Shown here: positions 40,723-50,900 of the stretch, in pieces
Numbering within the stretch: position 1 is the stretch's first letter
Layout: each line of letters opens with the position of its first letter
Source of the DNA: Lycorma delicatula
Lineage: Eukaryota; Arthropoda; Insecta; Hemiptera; Fulgoridae
DNA length: 64,000 nucleotides
Assembly (NCBI RefSeq): GCF_047948215.1
Contig: NC_134463.1
Location: 56,984,201-57,048,200 of the forward strand
Direction: 5' to 3'
Notes under the pieces: generated by a model
What the model was told of the DNA's origin: nothing
What the model saw: the letters and a program-made list of their open reading frames with translations, nothing else
Databases searched by the model: none
Position numbers and translations under genes: made by a program

Positions 40723-41040
40723 TTAAACATTCTGTGGTGTACTGACACGACCTGGAGGTTTCTTTTTCATTGCCGAACCAGTTTCCTCAAAATTAGATAT
40801 CCATGTTTTAATTGCATGTGCTGATGGAACACGGTCGTGCCGTCCCAGATTAAAATGACGGTGAAATTCTCTACGCGCTCCCTCCACACTGTCATTGTTT
40901 TTGTAAAACGCTTTAATAGCAAATGCACGTTGCGCACCACTCCAAGGATCCATGACAACTAAATGGCAGGTTAGATTAGAGAGGCTGGCGCCACTTTTCA
41001 AGTGGTACCAATCGCCCACGGCTACCAACACAACTTTCAA
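40723..41040 (-). pseudogene. Mariner-type transposase, N-terminal part
   Basis: Contains WSGAQRAFAIKAFYKNNDSV, EGARREFHRHFNLGRHDRVP and AHAIKTWISNFEETGSAMKK KPPGR, a helix-turn-helix DNA-binding region ('e.RafaVkaFy.n.dS...t.R.FR..f......vPs..tI..Wv.nF..tGsv..k..pGrp.t.r'). Probably starts at the internal Met before DPWSGAQ at about 40953 rather than the first Met. Confidence 0.8.
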
Positions 41041-41805
41041 AATTTCCCGTTTCTTTGAATCACCTGTATATATTTTTTTTTGTCTTCAGTCATTTGACTG
41101 GTTTGATGCAGCTCTCCAAGATTCCTTATCTAGTGCCAGTTGTTTCATTTCAGCATATCCTCTACATTCTATATCCCTAACAATTTGTTTCACATATTCC
41201 AAATGTTGCCTGCCTGCACAGTTTTTCCCATCTACCTGTCCTTCCAATATCAAAGCAAGTATTCCAGGATGCCTTAATATGTAGCCAGTCTCCTCTTTTA
41301 ACTATACTTTTCCAAATGCTTCTTTCTTCATCAATTTGCCCCAACACCTCCTTATTTGTCACTTTATCCACCCATCTGATTCTTAGCATTCTCCTATAGC
41401 ACCACATTTCAAAAGCTTCCAATCTTTTCTTCTCAGGTACTCTTCTGATCATCCAGATTTCTCTTCCAAATATACTCCAAAAAACATATAAAATCAAAAA
41501 TGTTTTCCTGATGTTTCATTTTTGATGTAAGCAAATTATATCTCTGACTGAAAGCTCGTTTCGCCTGTGCTATTCAGCATATTATATCGCTCCTGCTTCA
41601 TCCATCTTTAGTAATTCTACTTCCCATATAACAAAATTCTTCAACTTCCATAATCTTTTCTCTTCCTATTTTTATATTCAGTGATCCATCTACATTATTT
41701 CATTACTTTCATTTTGTTCTTGTTTATTTTCATGCGGTAGTTCTTGCTAGGACTTCATCCACGCCATTCAGTGTTCCTTCTAAATCTCAGCTAGAATTAC
41801 TATCA

Positions 41806-42111
41806 TCATAGCATCTTTATCTTTTCACCTTGCACTGTTATTCTGGATCTAAATTGTTCTTTAACATAATTAACTTCTAGTTCTATGTAAAGATTAAAAA
41901 GTAACGGGGGCAGGGAACATCCTTGTTGAACTCCTGTTTTTAGTACGGCTTCTTTCATATGTTCTTTGATTATTACTGTTGCAGTTTGGTTCCTGTAAAT
42001 GTTAGCAATTGTTCTTCTATCTCTATACCTGAACCCTACATTTTTTAAAACACTGAACATTTTATTCCAGTCTACATTATCAAATGCCTTTTCTAAGTCT
42101 ATAAATGCCAT
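41806..42111 (-). pseudogene. LINE reverse transcriptase block
   Basis: Reads MAFIDLEKAFDNVDWNKMFS, VLKNVGFRYRDRRTIANIYR, NQTATVIIKEHMKEAVLKTG and VQQGCSLPPLLFNLYIE. These are RT motifs: FiDleKAFD (catalytic Asp), and GvrQGC.LSPlLFNLy. The FADD box that should follow has decayed to an AMMIV remnant just after the stop. Confidence 0.9.
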
Positions 42112-42685
42112 GTATGTTGGTTTGTTTTTCTTTAATCTTCCTCCTACTATTAATCTGAGCGCTAAAATTGCTCCCTTGTCCCTATACTTTTCCTGAATCC
42201 AAATGGTCTTCTCCTAACACGTCTTCCACTCTCCTCTCAGTTCTTATTTACCTTCTCTTAATTCCACCGATTCATCTGACACCTTTTCTCAGGTTTTTTA
42301 ACCCTAATCTACATTTCATTATCACTAAATTATGGTTGTTATCAATGTCTACTCCAGGATGCTTTGCAGTTGACGAGTTGATTTCTAAACCTTTGTTTAA
42401 CTATGATATAATCTACCTGATACCTTGCAGTATCACCAGGCTTTTTCCATGTGTATATTCTTCTATTATGATTTTTAAACTGGGAGTTGGCAATTACTAA
42501 ATTATACTTCGTCAAAACTCAATAAGGCGGCTCCCTCTTTCATTCCTTTTGCCCTGCTCATATTTACCTACAATATTTCCTTCCTTGCCTTTTCCAATGC
42601 TTGCATTCCAATCTCCAACTATTATTAAATTTTCATCCCCTTTTATGTGTTTAATTGCTTTGTCAATTTCTTTGTATAGTTGCTA

Positions 42686-43050
42686 TCATAGGTACTTGTA
42701 GGCACAACACATAATGATAATGATTGTTAACGTGTAGACGTTAACAATCATTATCGGTTTAGGTTTTGATTTTATCCTTATTACAATAATTCTATCGCTA
42801 AGCTTTTTGAAATATTCTACTCTCTTTCCTATCTTCTTATTCATTATGAAAACTACTTCTGTCTGCATTTTATTTGATGCTGAGTCAAATAATTATTCTA
42901 AAATCACCTGACCAAAAGTCACTTTCCTCTTCCACCAAACCTCACTAATTCCTGCCACATCTACATTTAATTTACCCATTTTCCTTTTTAAATTTTCTAA
43001 CCTACCAACTTTTTTTAGACTTGTAACATGCCACGCTCCAACTCATAGAA
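42686..43050 (-). pseudogene. LINE endonuclease region
   Basis: Minus-strand pieces ending NVDVAGISEVWWKRKVTFGQ and, in the next open stretch, EVVFIMNKKIGKRVEYFKKL with DRIIVIRIKSKPKPIMIVNV. This is the apurinic endonuclease-like domain; its Glu (SEVWW, usual SEtrW) is the catalytic acid. Contains the 18 bp perfect palindrome at 42716-42755. Confidence 0.75.
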
Positions 43051-43479
43051 TGTTATTATTTTATTTTCTGATGACCCCTTCCTTAGTAGTCCTCATTCAG
43101 AGATCTGAATGGGGGACTAGTTTACCTCCTGGATATTTTACCAAGGAAGGTGTCTCGCCTCCATCTTTGTTACATGGAAATGCAGAGCTACATTTTCTTG
43201 GAAAAAAAGACAGCTATACTTTTCCATTGCTTTCAGCTGTGCTGTACTCAGAAGATTGAGTGATGTTCATATGGCTGTTTAAGTCCTCCTGACCTACGCT
43301 CTTAACAACTACTGAAAGAGCTGCTGCTCTCTTTCAGGAATCATTCCTTAGTCTGGCTCTCAACAGATACCTCTCCAATATTACACCTTCGGTCTAGCTA
43401 CTCTGTATCACTGACCACTCTAGCCCCCAATATCGGCAAGGTCTCATGATACATAGAGGGAGCTAATATATTTATCAAT

Positions 43480-44130
43480 TATTTTCAGACGTTGGGAGAA
43501 ATTTAGCTGATAAAATAACAAGCCAAAATTATAAATTTTTGTGATCCCAGCAGTTAAATGTAATAAATTCCTTTCAGTTGGTCACTTTTGATGAAACAAA
43601 TTAGCTCCTAAACCAAATAAATATCAACAGAAGTGCCAATATTGCTAATATTTCAGCTAAGATTATTAGAATTATAAAAAAATTACATTTTCATCCCTTG
43701 ATACAGATAATTTAAGTTTAACCATCAGTTAAATTACACAGTTCTCACACTTTATTTTCCTACAGCCTTTACAAATTTCTTATTATGTGCAATGTATAAA
43801 AGAGGAAACAAAAATCTAGTTGAAAACTAGACTAATTCTAATTTTGCCAGCTTTTTAAAAGATAATTAAACTACAAATTAATAACTACTAAGAAGCAAAT
43901 AACATTGTATCAAATAGTCAGTTTGGAATTTGAATTATTTGAAATAGTTTGTTTTGTGAACATGTGATTACAACATTAGTTTCAGATATTTCCAGCAGTG
44001 GGTCAAAATAAAAAAAAATCTATCCTATCTTCTTAGATTTGATCAAAGCATTTGATACTATCTCTCCTGAATTACTGGTGAAAAAACTACAGTAAAAAAA
44101 ATTGAATCATTATTGGCCTGACAAATAGAT
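43480..44130 (+). pseudogene. LINE RT region (nested, piece 2)
   Basis: Continuation of piece 1 on the plus strand: NLVEN(Y)-like and a FQIFPAVGQNKKK-like frame near 43980-44010, then LRFDQSI in one frame and IKAFDTISPELLVKKLQ at 44042-44092. The KAFDTIS.ElLlkKL motif is the RT block following the linker and 'NYRPIS...' region. Placing it with piece 1 rests on order, strand and spacing. Confidence 0.6.
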
Positions 44131-44139
44131 GACAGTATG

Positions 44140-44410
44140 TTAAATTGGTTATTCATCACTTTTCACTGTCATTTGGTCATCTTGGAAATACCACTCTTTA
44201 ATTTGTGAAACACCACCCATAGCTTGATCACTAAAAGTTTTTTGAATTTTCTTTATTGTCTGTGCTTGCGTTTCACCAAGCTCTGACAAGATTTAACACA
44301 GATTCTCTGCTAAACCAATTCCATCTATTTAAACGGCAATGAAAACATGACAGGCACTAGTCAAATGTTTTACATTCATACATGAATGATAGCAAAACGT
44401 GAATTATACA
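44140..44410 (-). pseudogene. Decayed mariner transposase, copy B
   Basis: Minus strand reads ENLCXILSELGETQAQTIKK, IQKTFSDQAMGGVSQIKEWY and FQDDQMTVKS, collinear with the start of copy A at 1700-1870 (AENLLSFVQ, AMGVTQIKEWY). N-terminal part only. Copy A is on the plus strand, this one on the minus. Confidence 0.6.
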
Positions 44411-44450
44411 CAACCAGTATGTGTCAAGGTCAGATTCCAAGACATTCCCT

Positions 44451-44714
44451 CTACCATAACAAATGGTTACTGTAACAAAAATAACTGTGGACATTTTTTG
44501 ATCACACTTTGTATAATTAAATTTTTACTGATAATTAAAGAATACGTATTCTTTTTTATCTTTTTTAGTAATAAACCTACCATAATAATCTACCATAACA
44601 AATGGTTACTGTAACAAAAATAACTATGGACATTTTTTGATCACACTTTGTATAATTAAATTTTTACTGATAATTAAAGAATACATATTCTTTTTTATCT
44701 TTTTTAGTAATAAA
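44451..44714. repeat. Tandem 125 bp duplication
   Basis: 44451-44575 and 44590-44714 are direct copies with two differences seen by eye, offset 139 bp. It lies just downstream of the stop of the minus SLC26 gene, so it may be in its 3' UTR or transcript end region. Confidence 0.9.
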
Positions 44715-44719
44715 AATTA

Positions 44720-44725
44720 TTTATT
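44720..44725 (-). promoter_or_regulatory. Candidate poly(A) signal of minus SLC26 gene
   Basis: AATAAA on the minus strand about 40 nt after the stop, between the stop and a 125 bp tandem duplication. The position would give a very short 3' UTR. AT-rich context lowers confidence. Confidence 0.4.
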
Positions 44726-44763
44726 AATTAAAATAAATTATTAAAAATTTCTGCGAACAAAGT

Positions 44764-44925
44764 TTAATTTTTTACAGTTTTAATATGATCATTTAGTTCA
44801 TTTTCATCATGGCATACAGTTACATTAGTTGCAATATTGATCTTTTCCTTAAATTTAGGATTTTCAGTCATTATTATCAGTTCTTGTCCATTCAAACTTA
44901 GCTCATTTGATAATGATTTTATTGC
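44764..44925 (-). CDS. SLC26A11-like: SLC26 minus gene, last exon (STAS domain end)
   Basis: Acceptor TTTCTCCAG; 162 nt, AIKSLSNELSLNGQELIIMT to DHIKTVKN and TAA. The start ALxxL/AIKSL pattern and hydrophobic strand match plus exon 30079-30232. The reading frame stops inside the exon, so this paralogue lacks the Lys/Asn-rich tail exon of the plus gene. Confidence 0.88.
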   Translation of the reverse strand, partial: AIKSLSNELSLNGQELIIMTENPKFKEKINIATNVTVCHDENELNDHIKTVKN

Positions 44926-47900
44926 CTGGAGAAATAAATGAAAATTTATTTATTTTCAATAATTGCTTAGAAAATAAGTAAATTTAGTAGATTATTTATA
45001 AAAAACTAATAATCACATAAACAAACTGCACACAGAAAACAATTACCATATTGCACAATGTTGATGATGCACAGCAAACTGCTGATCACATTAGAGATAA
45101 TATACATACATTTTAAGTATTATAAAAAACTTGCTAATAATAAATGTGTAAAAAACTACTGAAAACATTTTTAAAAAAGCTTTTTAATATGTTTTTTTAT
45201 ACAGTTTGGTTCAATGTGTTTTTGTAAAGAGTTCAAGTTTCTAATCTTATAGATAAGTTGGTGATTCATTAAAAATGACAACAGAATCTTAATGATGGTG
45301 ATGGCCATTTCTCATAGGGCCTGATAGTTAAGCTAATTATTGTACACTGTTACACAAAAGGAGTTCTGAAATTGGCTCAAGAGAAATGAATATTGTTATT
45401 TTTGAATATTGCTAATTTTAATACTTTTTTTAGGAAGATAACTGATGATTTTGTGATTATAAATAGCACAATTCATATGTGTGGACATTAAATAACAAAC
45501 AGACAGCTACTTACTGTTCATAGGCTGACTCTATTAAAATCAAAACTTAGTAATATGAATTTACTATAGCAAAACAAGAATAAAAATCAATTTTTACCCA
45601 TGACAGAATGGAGACAGTATATGTGACTGTTGTAAGAGGTTTTGTGTGTATGTGTGTGTGCATATGCATGTGTGTATCATTTTCCTCAAAAACTACTGAA
45701 CTGGCCGTGATGCACTTTTTGCATTACATAGGGATCACTTCAGAGCAGGTTCTTAGGTTTCTTTTACGGTTATAAGCCACTAGGGGGCGCTGCAGTAGAT
45801 ATGTTTTTTCAAAACGGCTTTTGAATGTTTCTTAGTCTTTCTAATTAATATTTTTTTTTTTACTTAACATTTATTTCATCATGGGTTTATTAAAAATTTT
45901 AATTTTAATTTTATTTTACATGTTAATAACAAAGAGAACCACTCATATCTGAAAAATTGAAGTGGTTAACTACTTTTATAACTGAAAAATTGAATTACTT
46001 TTCTGGTAGATTACGTCCAAAACATAACAGAGTTTATCTCACTTGTAAATCTTTTGCCTAGTTAACAGAAAGGGGATTAATAAATTTAAATATATATATA
46101 TATATTAAGGATTGAATATGTAATATTTTACATGCCTGAAGAGAAGTGTAATCAATTTCTGTAAAATAATTACAGTTTACAACTATAGGAAGTTTTTTAT
46201 CTTGATGTTTTATAGCAATATCACGTAGGGTTTCTGATGCTGGAAAGTACATTCCTCTATCTGGTTTTAATTCTATAAATGTCTGATCACTTTGTGGTAC
46301 CTTGAACAAAAGGTAAAAAATAGAGTAGTTATAAATTTATAGTTAAATTATGTTTTTTTAAATTTTGTCACAAGATGAAATCATTGAATATACGTTTAAT
46401 TATGATTTACATATTAGTATCTTCAGTAAATTAGTTTTATTTTATTGTTCATTTCTCCTAGTCAATAAAAATAGAAAGTATAATACCCATATAACAGAGT
46501 ACATTAATTTATTATACATTATCTATTGTATTCTTCCATCTGTGATAAACGTAAAGCATTTGAGATTCAAATGATAGTGATCAGAATTGCTTTCTATGAG
46601 AATAATGCTATTCATTATACAACCAGTCTCTGAGGTGAACAGATAAAACTCATCTACGGTTGAATGTCGTCTATAATTCAAAAAGTTTGATAGATAGTTG
46701 ATTTGCAGTTGTATGTTTGGCTCATTGAAGAACTACTTCCCATCTCTTTAACTTAACAAAACTTGACATGGTATGGTTGTTCATAGGACTAGATGTGGAA
46801 GTTTTTTCTGATGTCCTTCAACAGGCTGCCTACAACAAATCGATTATAGAAGCAACATACAGTGTATTTGACTTAATACAATGATGGCAATAAAACCACT
46901 TTATAGTACCATAACTACTTCTTATAGTTCATACCAGATTATTTAAAAATTAAATATAAAAAAATACAAATAATTTTTTTGGTAACTTTTTGTTTATTCA
47001 TATTATTCACTTTACTGATAAGATTATTATATACGGCATTCTTAGATGGTAAAAAAATACATTGGCCCATCGTAATTTTTTCATAACTTCAAAACATCAC
47101 ATCCTCAAAACCACAAATATACGAGGGCTACCTCTAAAGTAAAGACCGCTAGATCGCGTTGATGTATCTTTGATTACGTGAATTATTATGTTATAAAATG
47201 AATAGGAAAATCGATGTTCCGCTGACTGAAATACGTGGTCATATGTTTTTTAAACCATGAAAACGTTTAGCCGGCTGAAATTCATAAGCATTTGGTTGCT
47301 GTGTATGGTGATAATGTAACGAATGAAAAGAACGTCCAAAAATGGTGTGAAAAGTTTAGAAATAACAGAATTAATGTGCACGATGAAGAATATTCGGGGA
47401 AACACTCGATAATCACCAAGGACTTGTTGAAACGCGTCGATGATGAAATCAGTAAAGGTCGCTCAACAATTTCCGACCTGGCCCTTCTTTTTCCTGATGT
47501 TTCAAGAGCTGTTATCGGTCGCATTGTTCATGATCATTTAGGTTCAGAAAGGTTTGTCCACGTTAGGTGTCGCATGTCTTAACAGTAACGTCACAAAAAA
47601 TCTGAATGGGATCTGCATCGGAATTTTTGATGCGCTACACAGAGAAAGGTGATGAGTTCCGAAATTCATTGTTACTGGCGATGAAACATGGATTTCGTAT
47701 TACACACCAGAGAGAAAACGGCAGTCAAGTGAATAGCGTCATTTTTTGTATGTTTGAATACCTTGTTTTTTTTTTCTTATAACGTAAAACTTTTTAATGT
47801 CAATTGAACCAAATTTAATAAAGACAAACTTTTGAAGAGTCATGTCATAACATTTTAAGTTGCTCTTGCGACTTTAGTAACCTTTAGTAACAGGTGCTGC

Positions 47901-50900
47901 TCTTCTCACATTAGCATCAGCTGATATTTTTATTGGGATTTCTTTCTGAGTAAAGGTGATTGCATTTCACAGATGAAAGTCTCAAACCTATCAACACTGA
48001 AAGAAACCTGAATATTTTACTATTAAATAAAAAAGGATCACTTTTTAACACACTTGAACTTTATGAAATATGTAGGTATACAATAATGACATACTATTTT
48101 TTTTTTCTGAAAGCGAAAAACGTCTACGTGTTATCATCGCCCGGATTTTTTTTATGAAAAAAAAAATAAAAGAAATTAAAACTAATCTAAAGGATAAATA
48201 ATAAAACTTAATATCACAGATAAAATCTAAAATAAAATCAAAGTAATTACAATTTAACAAGGTCCGAGATGGGTGTAAAGGGCCTATTCTAGGATAACAA
48301 AAAAATAAAAAAAAAAAACATAAAACTTAAACTAGGTTAAAAAAGTGAAAAAACGTAAAACTAATATATTTAAAGTCTTACAACTAATATCACAGACGAA
48401 GTTTTTAAAACATAAAAGCAAAAAATAATAAAAAAACTATATAAAGAAATTATATAATAAAACTATATATAAGAAATTCGGATAGGGAGTGTAAAAGGCT
48501 CCCTATTCGGATAACAAAATCAAAACACAGAACCACAAAAATAAAAAACAAACTTATTAAAAACTCCAGCACAAAAAACATACGCGGCAATATTAAAGTT
48601 TTTGTATTAACCCAGCACTAAGCAAAAATAGAAACATCCAGTTTAAAACTTTATTATCATTGCACAAGACACCACGGATGTTTCTGGGTAGTTTAAATTT
48701 ACGACGCAACGCAGCATAACATATGCTGCGAATAGTTATTTAAAGCGAATAGTTCAGCGATATACACACTCGTAATCCCGATTAGACCAAACATATAAGT
48801 TCTCTCATTGACAACAAATGCACAACCAACGGTATCGTTTTGTTTCGATCCATCAGTGTATACCACCGCGTCTGGGTTCATCTTACAGAGAACACACTGA
48901 AACATTTGCTGGAAGACAAATGTTGTAGGGTAGTGTTGATTGTTTATTGTATGTCGTAAGGTCAAAAGTAAAATTTATAAGGTTTATTCCCCACGGAGGA
49001 TATGAACACGGATACGTTGGAAAGAATGACGGTGTGTCAACATTTATACAGACATACATACGGACATCGGGTACGGACACCTACAGGTGCAGTATTACGT
49101 GGATGGTCCTCATACCTTCCTAAATTAGGATTTCTAAGGACTGAGTCAAAAGCCGGGTGATTTGGCTGTTCTTTGAGACGAGCAATATAAAATAATCAAA
49201 GCTGGTCTCGTCTTCCCCAAAGTGATGGTTCACCACAGTATAAAAGTAGGCTTGCGGCAGGGCTTGATTTAAATGCACCTGTGGCAAGCCGAAGGAAAGC
49301 ATGATGTACACCATGCAATATTTAAAGCACGGTATGACGAGCTAAGTGTAAGCGACACAACCATAATCTAAGCAAGAACGAACAAAGGAATAATAAAAAC
49401 GTATCATAAACGACCGATCGGCTCCCCAATTGGTGTTACTAAGGACTCTCATCATATCTAAAAGTTTGGAACATTTTGTTTTTAATTCTTTTATATGTTT
49501 GGCCCAAGTAAGACGGCTATCAAAAAATAAACCTAAAAACTTGACCTACGGAGAGATAGCAATAAGATCTCCGTTCAGAAAAACTTGCGGAATAGAAGGG
49601 TTTCGTAGCCGAGAAAAGACTACACATTTTGTTTTGTCAGATGAAATTGTGAAACCAGTAATCCTGGACCAAGCTTCAAGGTGAGATGTAGTGTACTGTA
49701 GTAGTCTCTCCTGTGGATGTTGAACGGCTAGCAATGTAAATAGCAAAATCGTCAATAAATAGAGAACATGAGACAGGAGCCTGCACACAATTGGTAATAC
49801 TGTTTATGGCTATAGAAAATAAGGTGGCGGCACTTAATACACTATCTTGAGGCACTCTATTCTCCAAGATGACACTACCTGAGAGCGAATCGTCCACAAA
49901 CGAAACATACCAGTACCAGATTATAAAGACATTAAATATGTGTGATCCATTATTCAGTAGATAAAGGTCCATGTCTTGTCTCACTCTGTTTATCATATTT
50001 CCTCGAGTGGAGCAGAAGGTTGAGCCCCAGGAAATATGGTGGGCATTGAAGTCTCCTACTATTAATGATGGAGATTGCATTTGTGTGAGGAGATTTGTGA
50101 TATCTAGAGCATTGAACTCAAGAGTTCGGTGAGAGATACAAATTGCAGATATGCAATTTAAAGGGAACTGAGACTTTTACAGCAACAGCGGGAATGAGGG
50201 TAGTCAGTTGTAGCCTTGTACCCGACATCTCATTCTGGATGAAAATAGCAACACCACCACTTTCCCTACTATCTACAAGACAGTCGTATCTCTCAGACAT
50301 AGCCTCTGAGTGTTATCGCATCTTGCTGTAGTAGATGCGTTTCTTGGAAGCACATTATTAGTGGTTCATGTGCACGCATCAACACTCTAATATGTTCAAT
50401 GCGAGACCGAAGACCTCTAACGTTCCACTGAATAATGCTCATAAATAAAGGTGCTTAGATGCAGTATTACAGGTAAATACATGAAAAAGTTAGTTATAAG
50501 TGAGCCGGTTTTTCTGTTTTGTGTTTCTGAGTTTAAAGAACTACAATGTTCTGGGAGTCAGGTGGTTCCTCAACCATATCCTCTAGTAAATGAGGTGATG
50601 AGGTGGAGATTTTGAAGGATGGGGAGTTGTAGATGACATCCCAGAAAGGGTTGTTGTGTGGGTACCCTTAGCAGGGAGCTTATTAGATGACTTACCGTTA
50701 ATTGTGTTTATTCCTGGCCTTAAAAGTAAAACTTTGGGTACAGTAGCTTTTAGAGGGATCCCGCTGTTGGTTTCAGTACCTGCAGCTAATGACTTTCTGT
50801 TCGTTTTTGTCAGCTCTGAAATAGTGGCTGTAAGTGTAGCAACTTGTTCAGAAAGCATCTGAACAAATTTTTTAAATTCATTGCAGGATCCGCACTGCTA

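Larger units (their letters stand above)
39738..41066 (-). mobile_element. Mariner-type transposon with ACAGGTGATTC ends
   Basis: 1329 bp. Ends CAGGTGATTCAAAGAAACGG and its inverse on the right, nearly perfect over about 26 bp, flanked by TA (39736-39737, 41067-41068). The minus strand encodes a transposase of the SDEAHF type in three pieces (41040-40723, 40657-40370, 40265-40002). Inserted in the plus-strand LINE. Confidence 0.88.
41070..43470 (-). mobile_element. LINE (RTE-like endonuclease-reverse transcriptase), decayed
   Basis: Minus-strand order: AWHVTSLKKVGRLENLKRKM and NVDVAGISEVWW (apurinic-type endonuclease start, about 43045-42900), KKIGKRVEYFKKLSDRIIVI (42868-42686), RT block at 42111-41806, C-terminal LRRKDWKLLKCGA-like and ILGLILEGQVDGKN-like text near 41280-41180. 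The 3' end runs into the A/T tail at about 41070. Many stops. It was inserted between two halves of the plus-strand LINE. Clade is uncertain (RTE-like by endonuclease style). Confidence 0.8.

Noticed and set aside
40952..41284. 110-codon plus-strand open stretch
   Set aside because: Spans the border of two transposons and lies opposite the transposase N-terminus and LINE C-terminus.
44720..44760. Further exon of the minus SLC26 gene after 44764
   Set aside because: The frame stops at 44764 and no acceptor with homology to the plus-gene tail exon is visible downstream.
46058..46135. Extension of STAS exon 46136-46300 into an ORF ending at 46058
   Set aside because: Past 46136 the frame enters an (AT)n run with no similarity to the paralogue; it is read-through of the intron.
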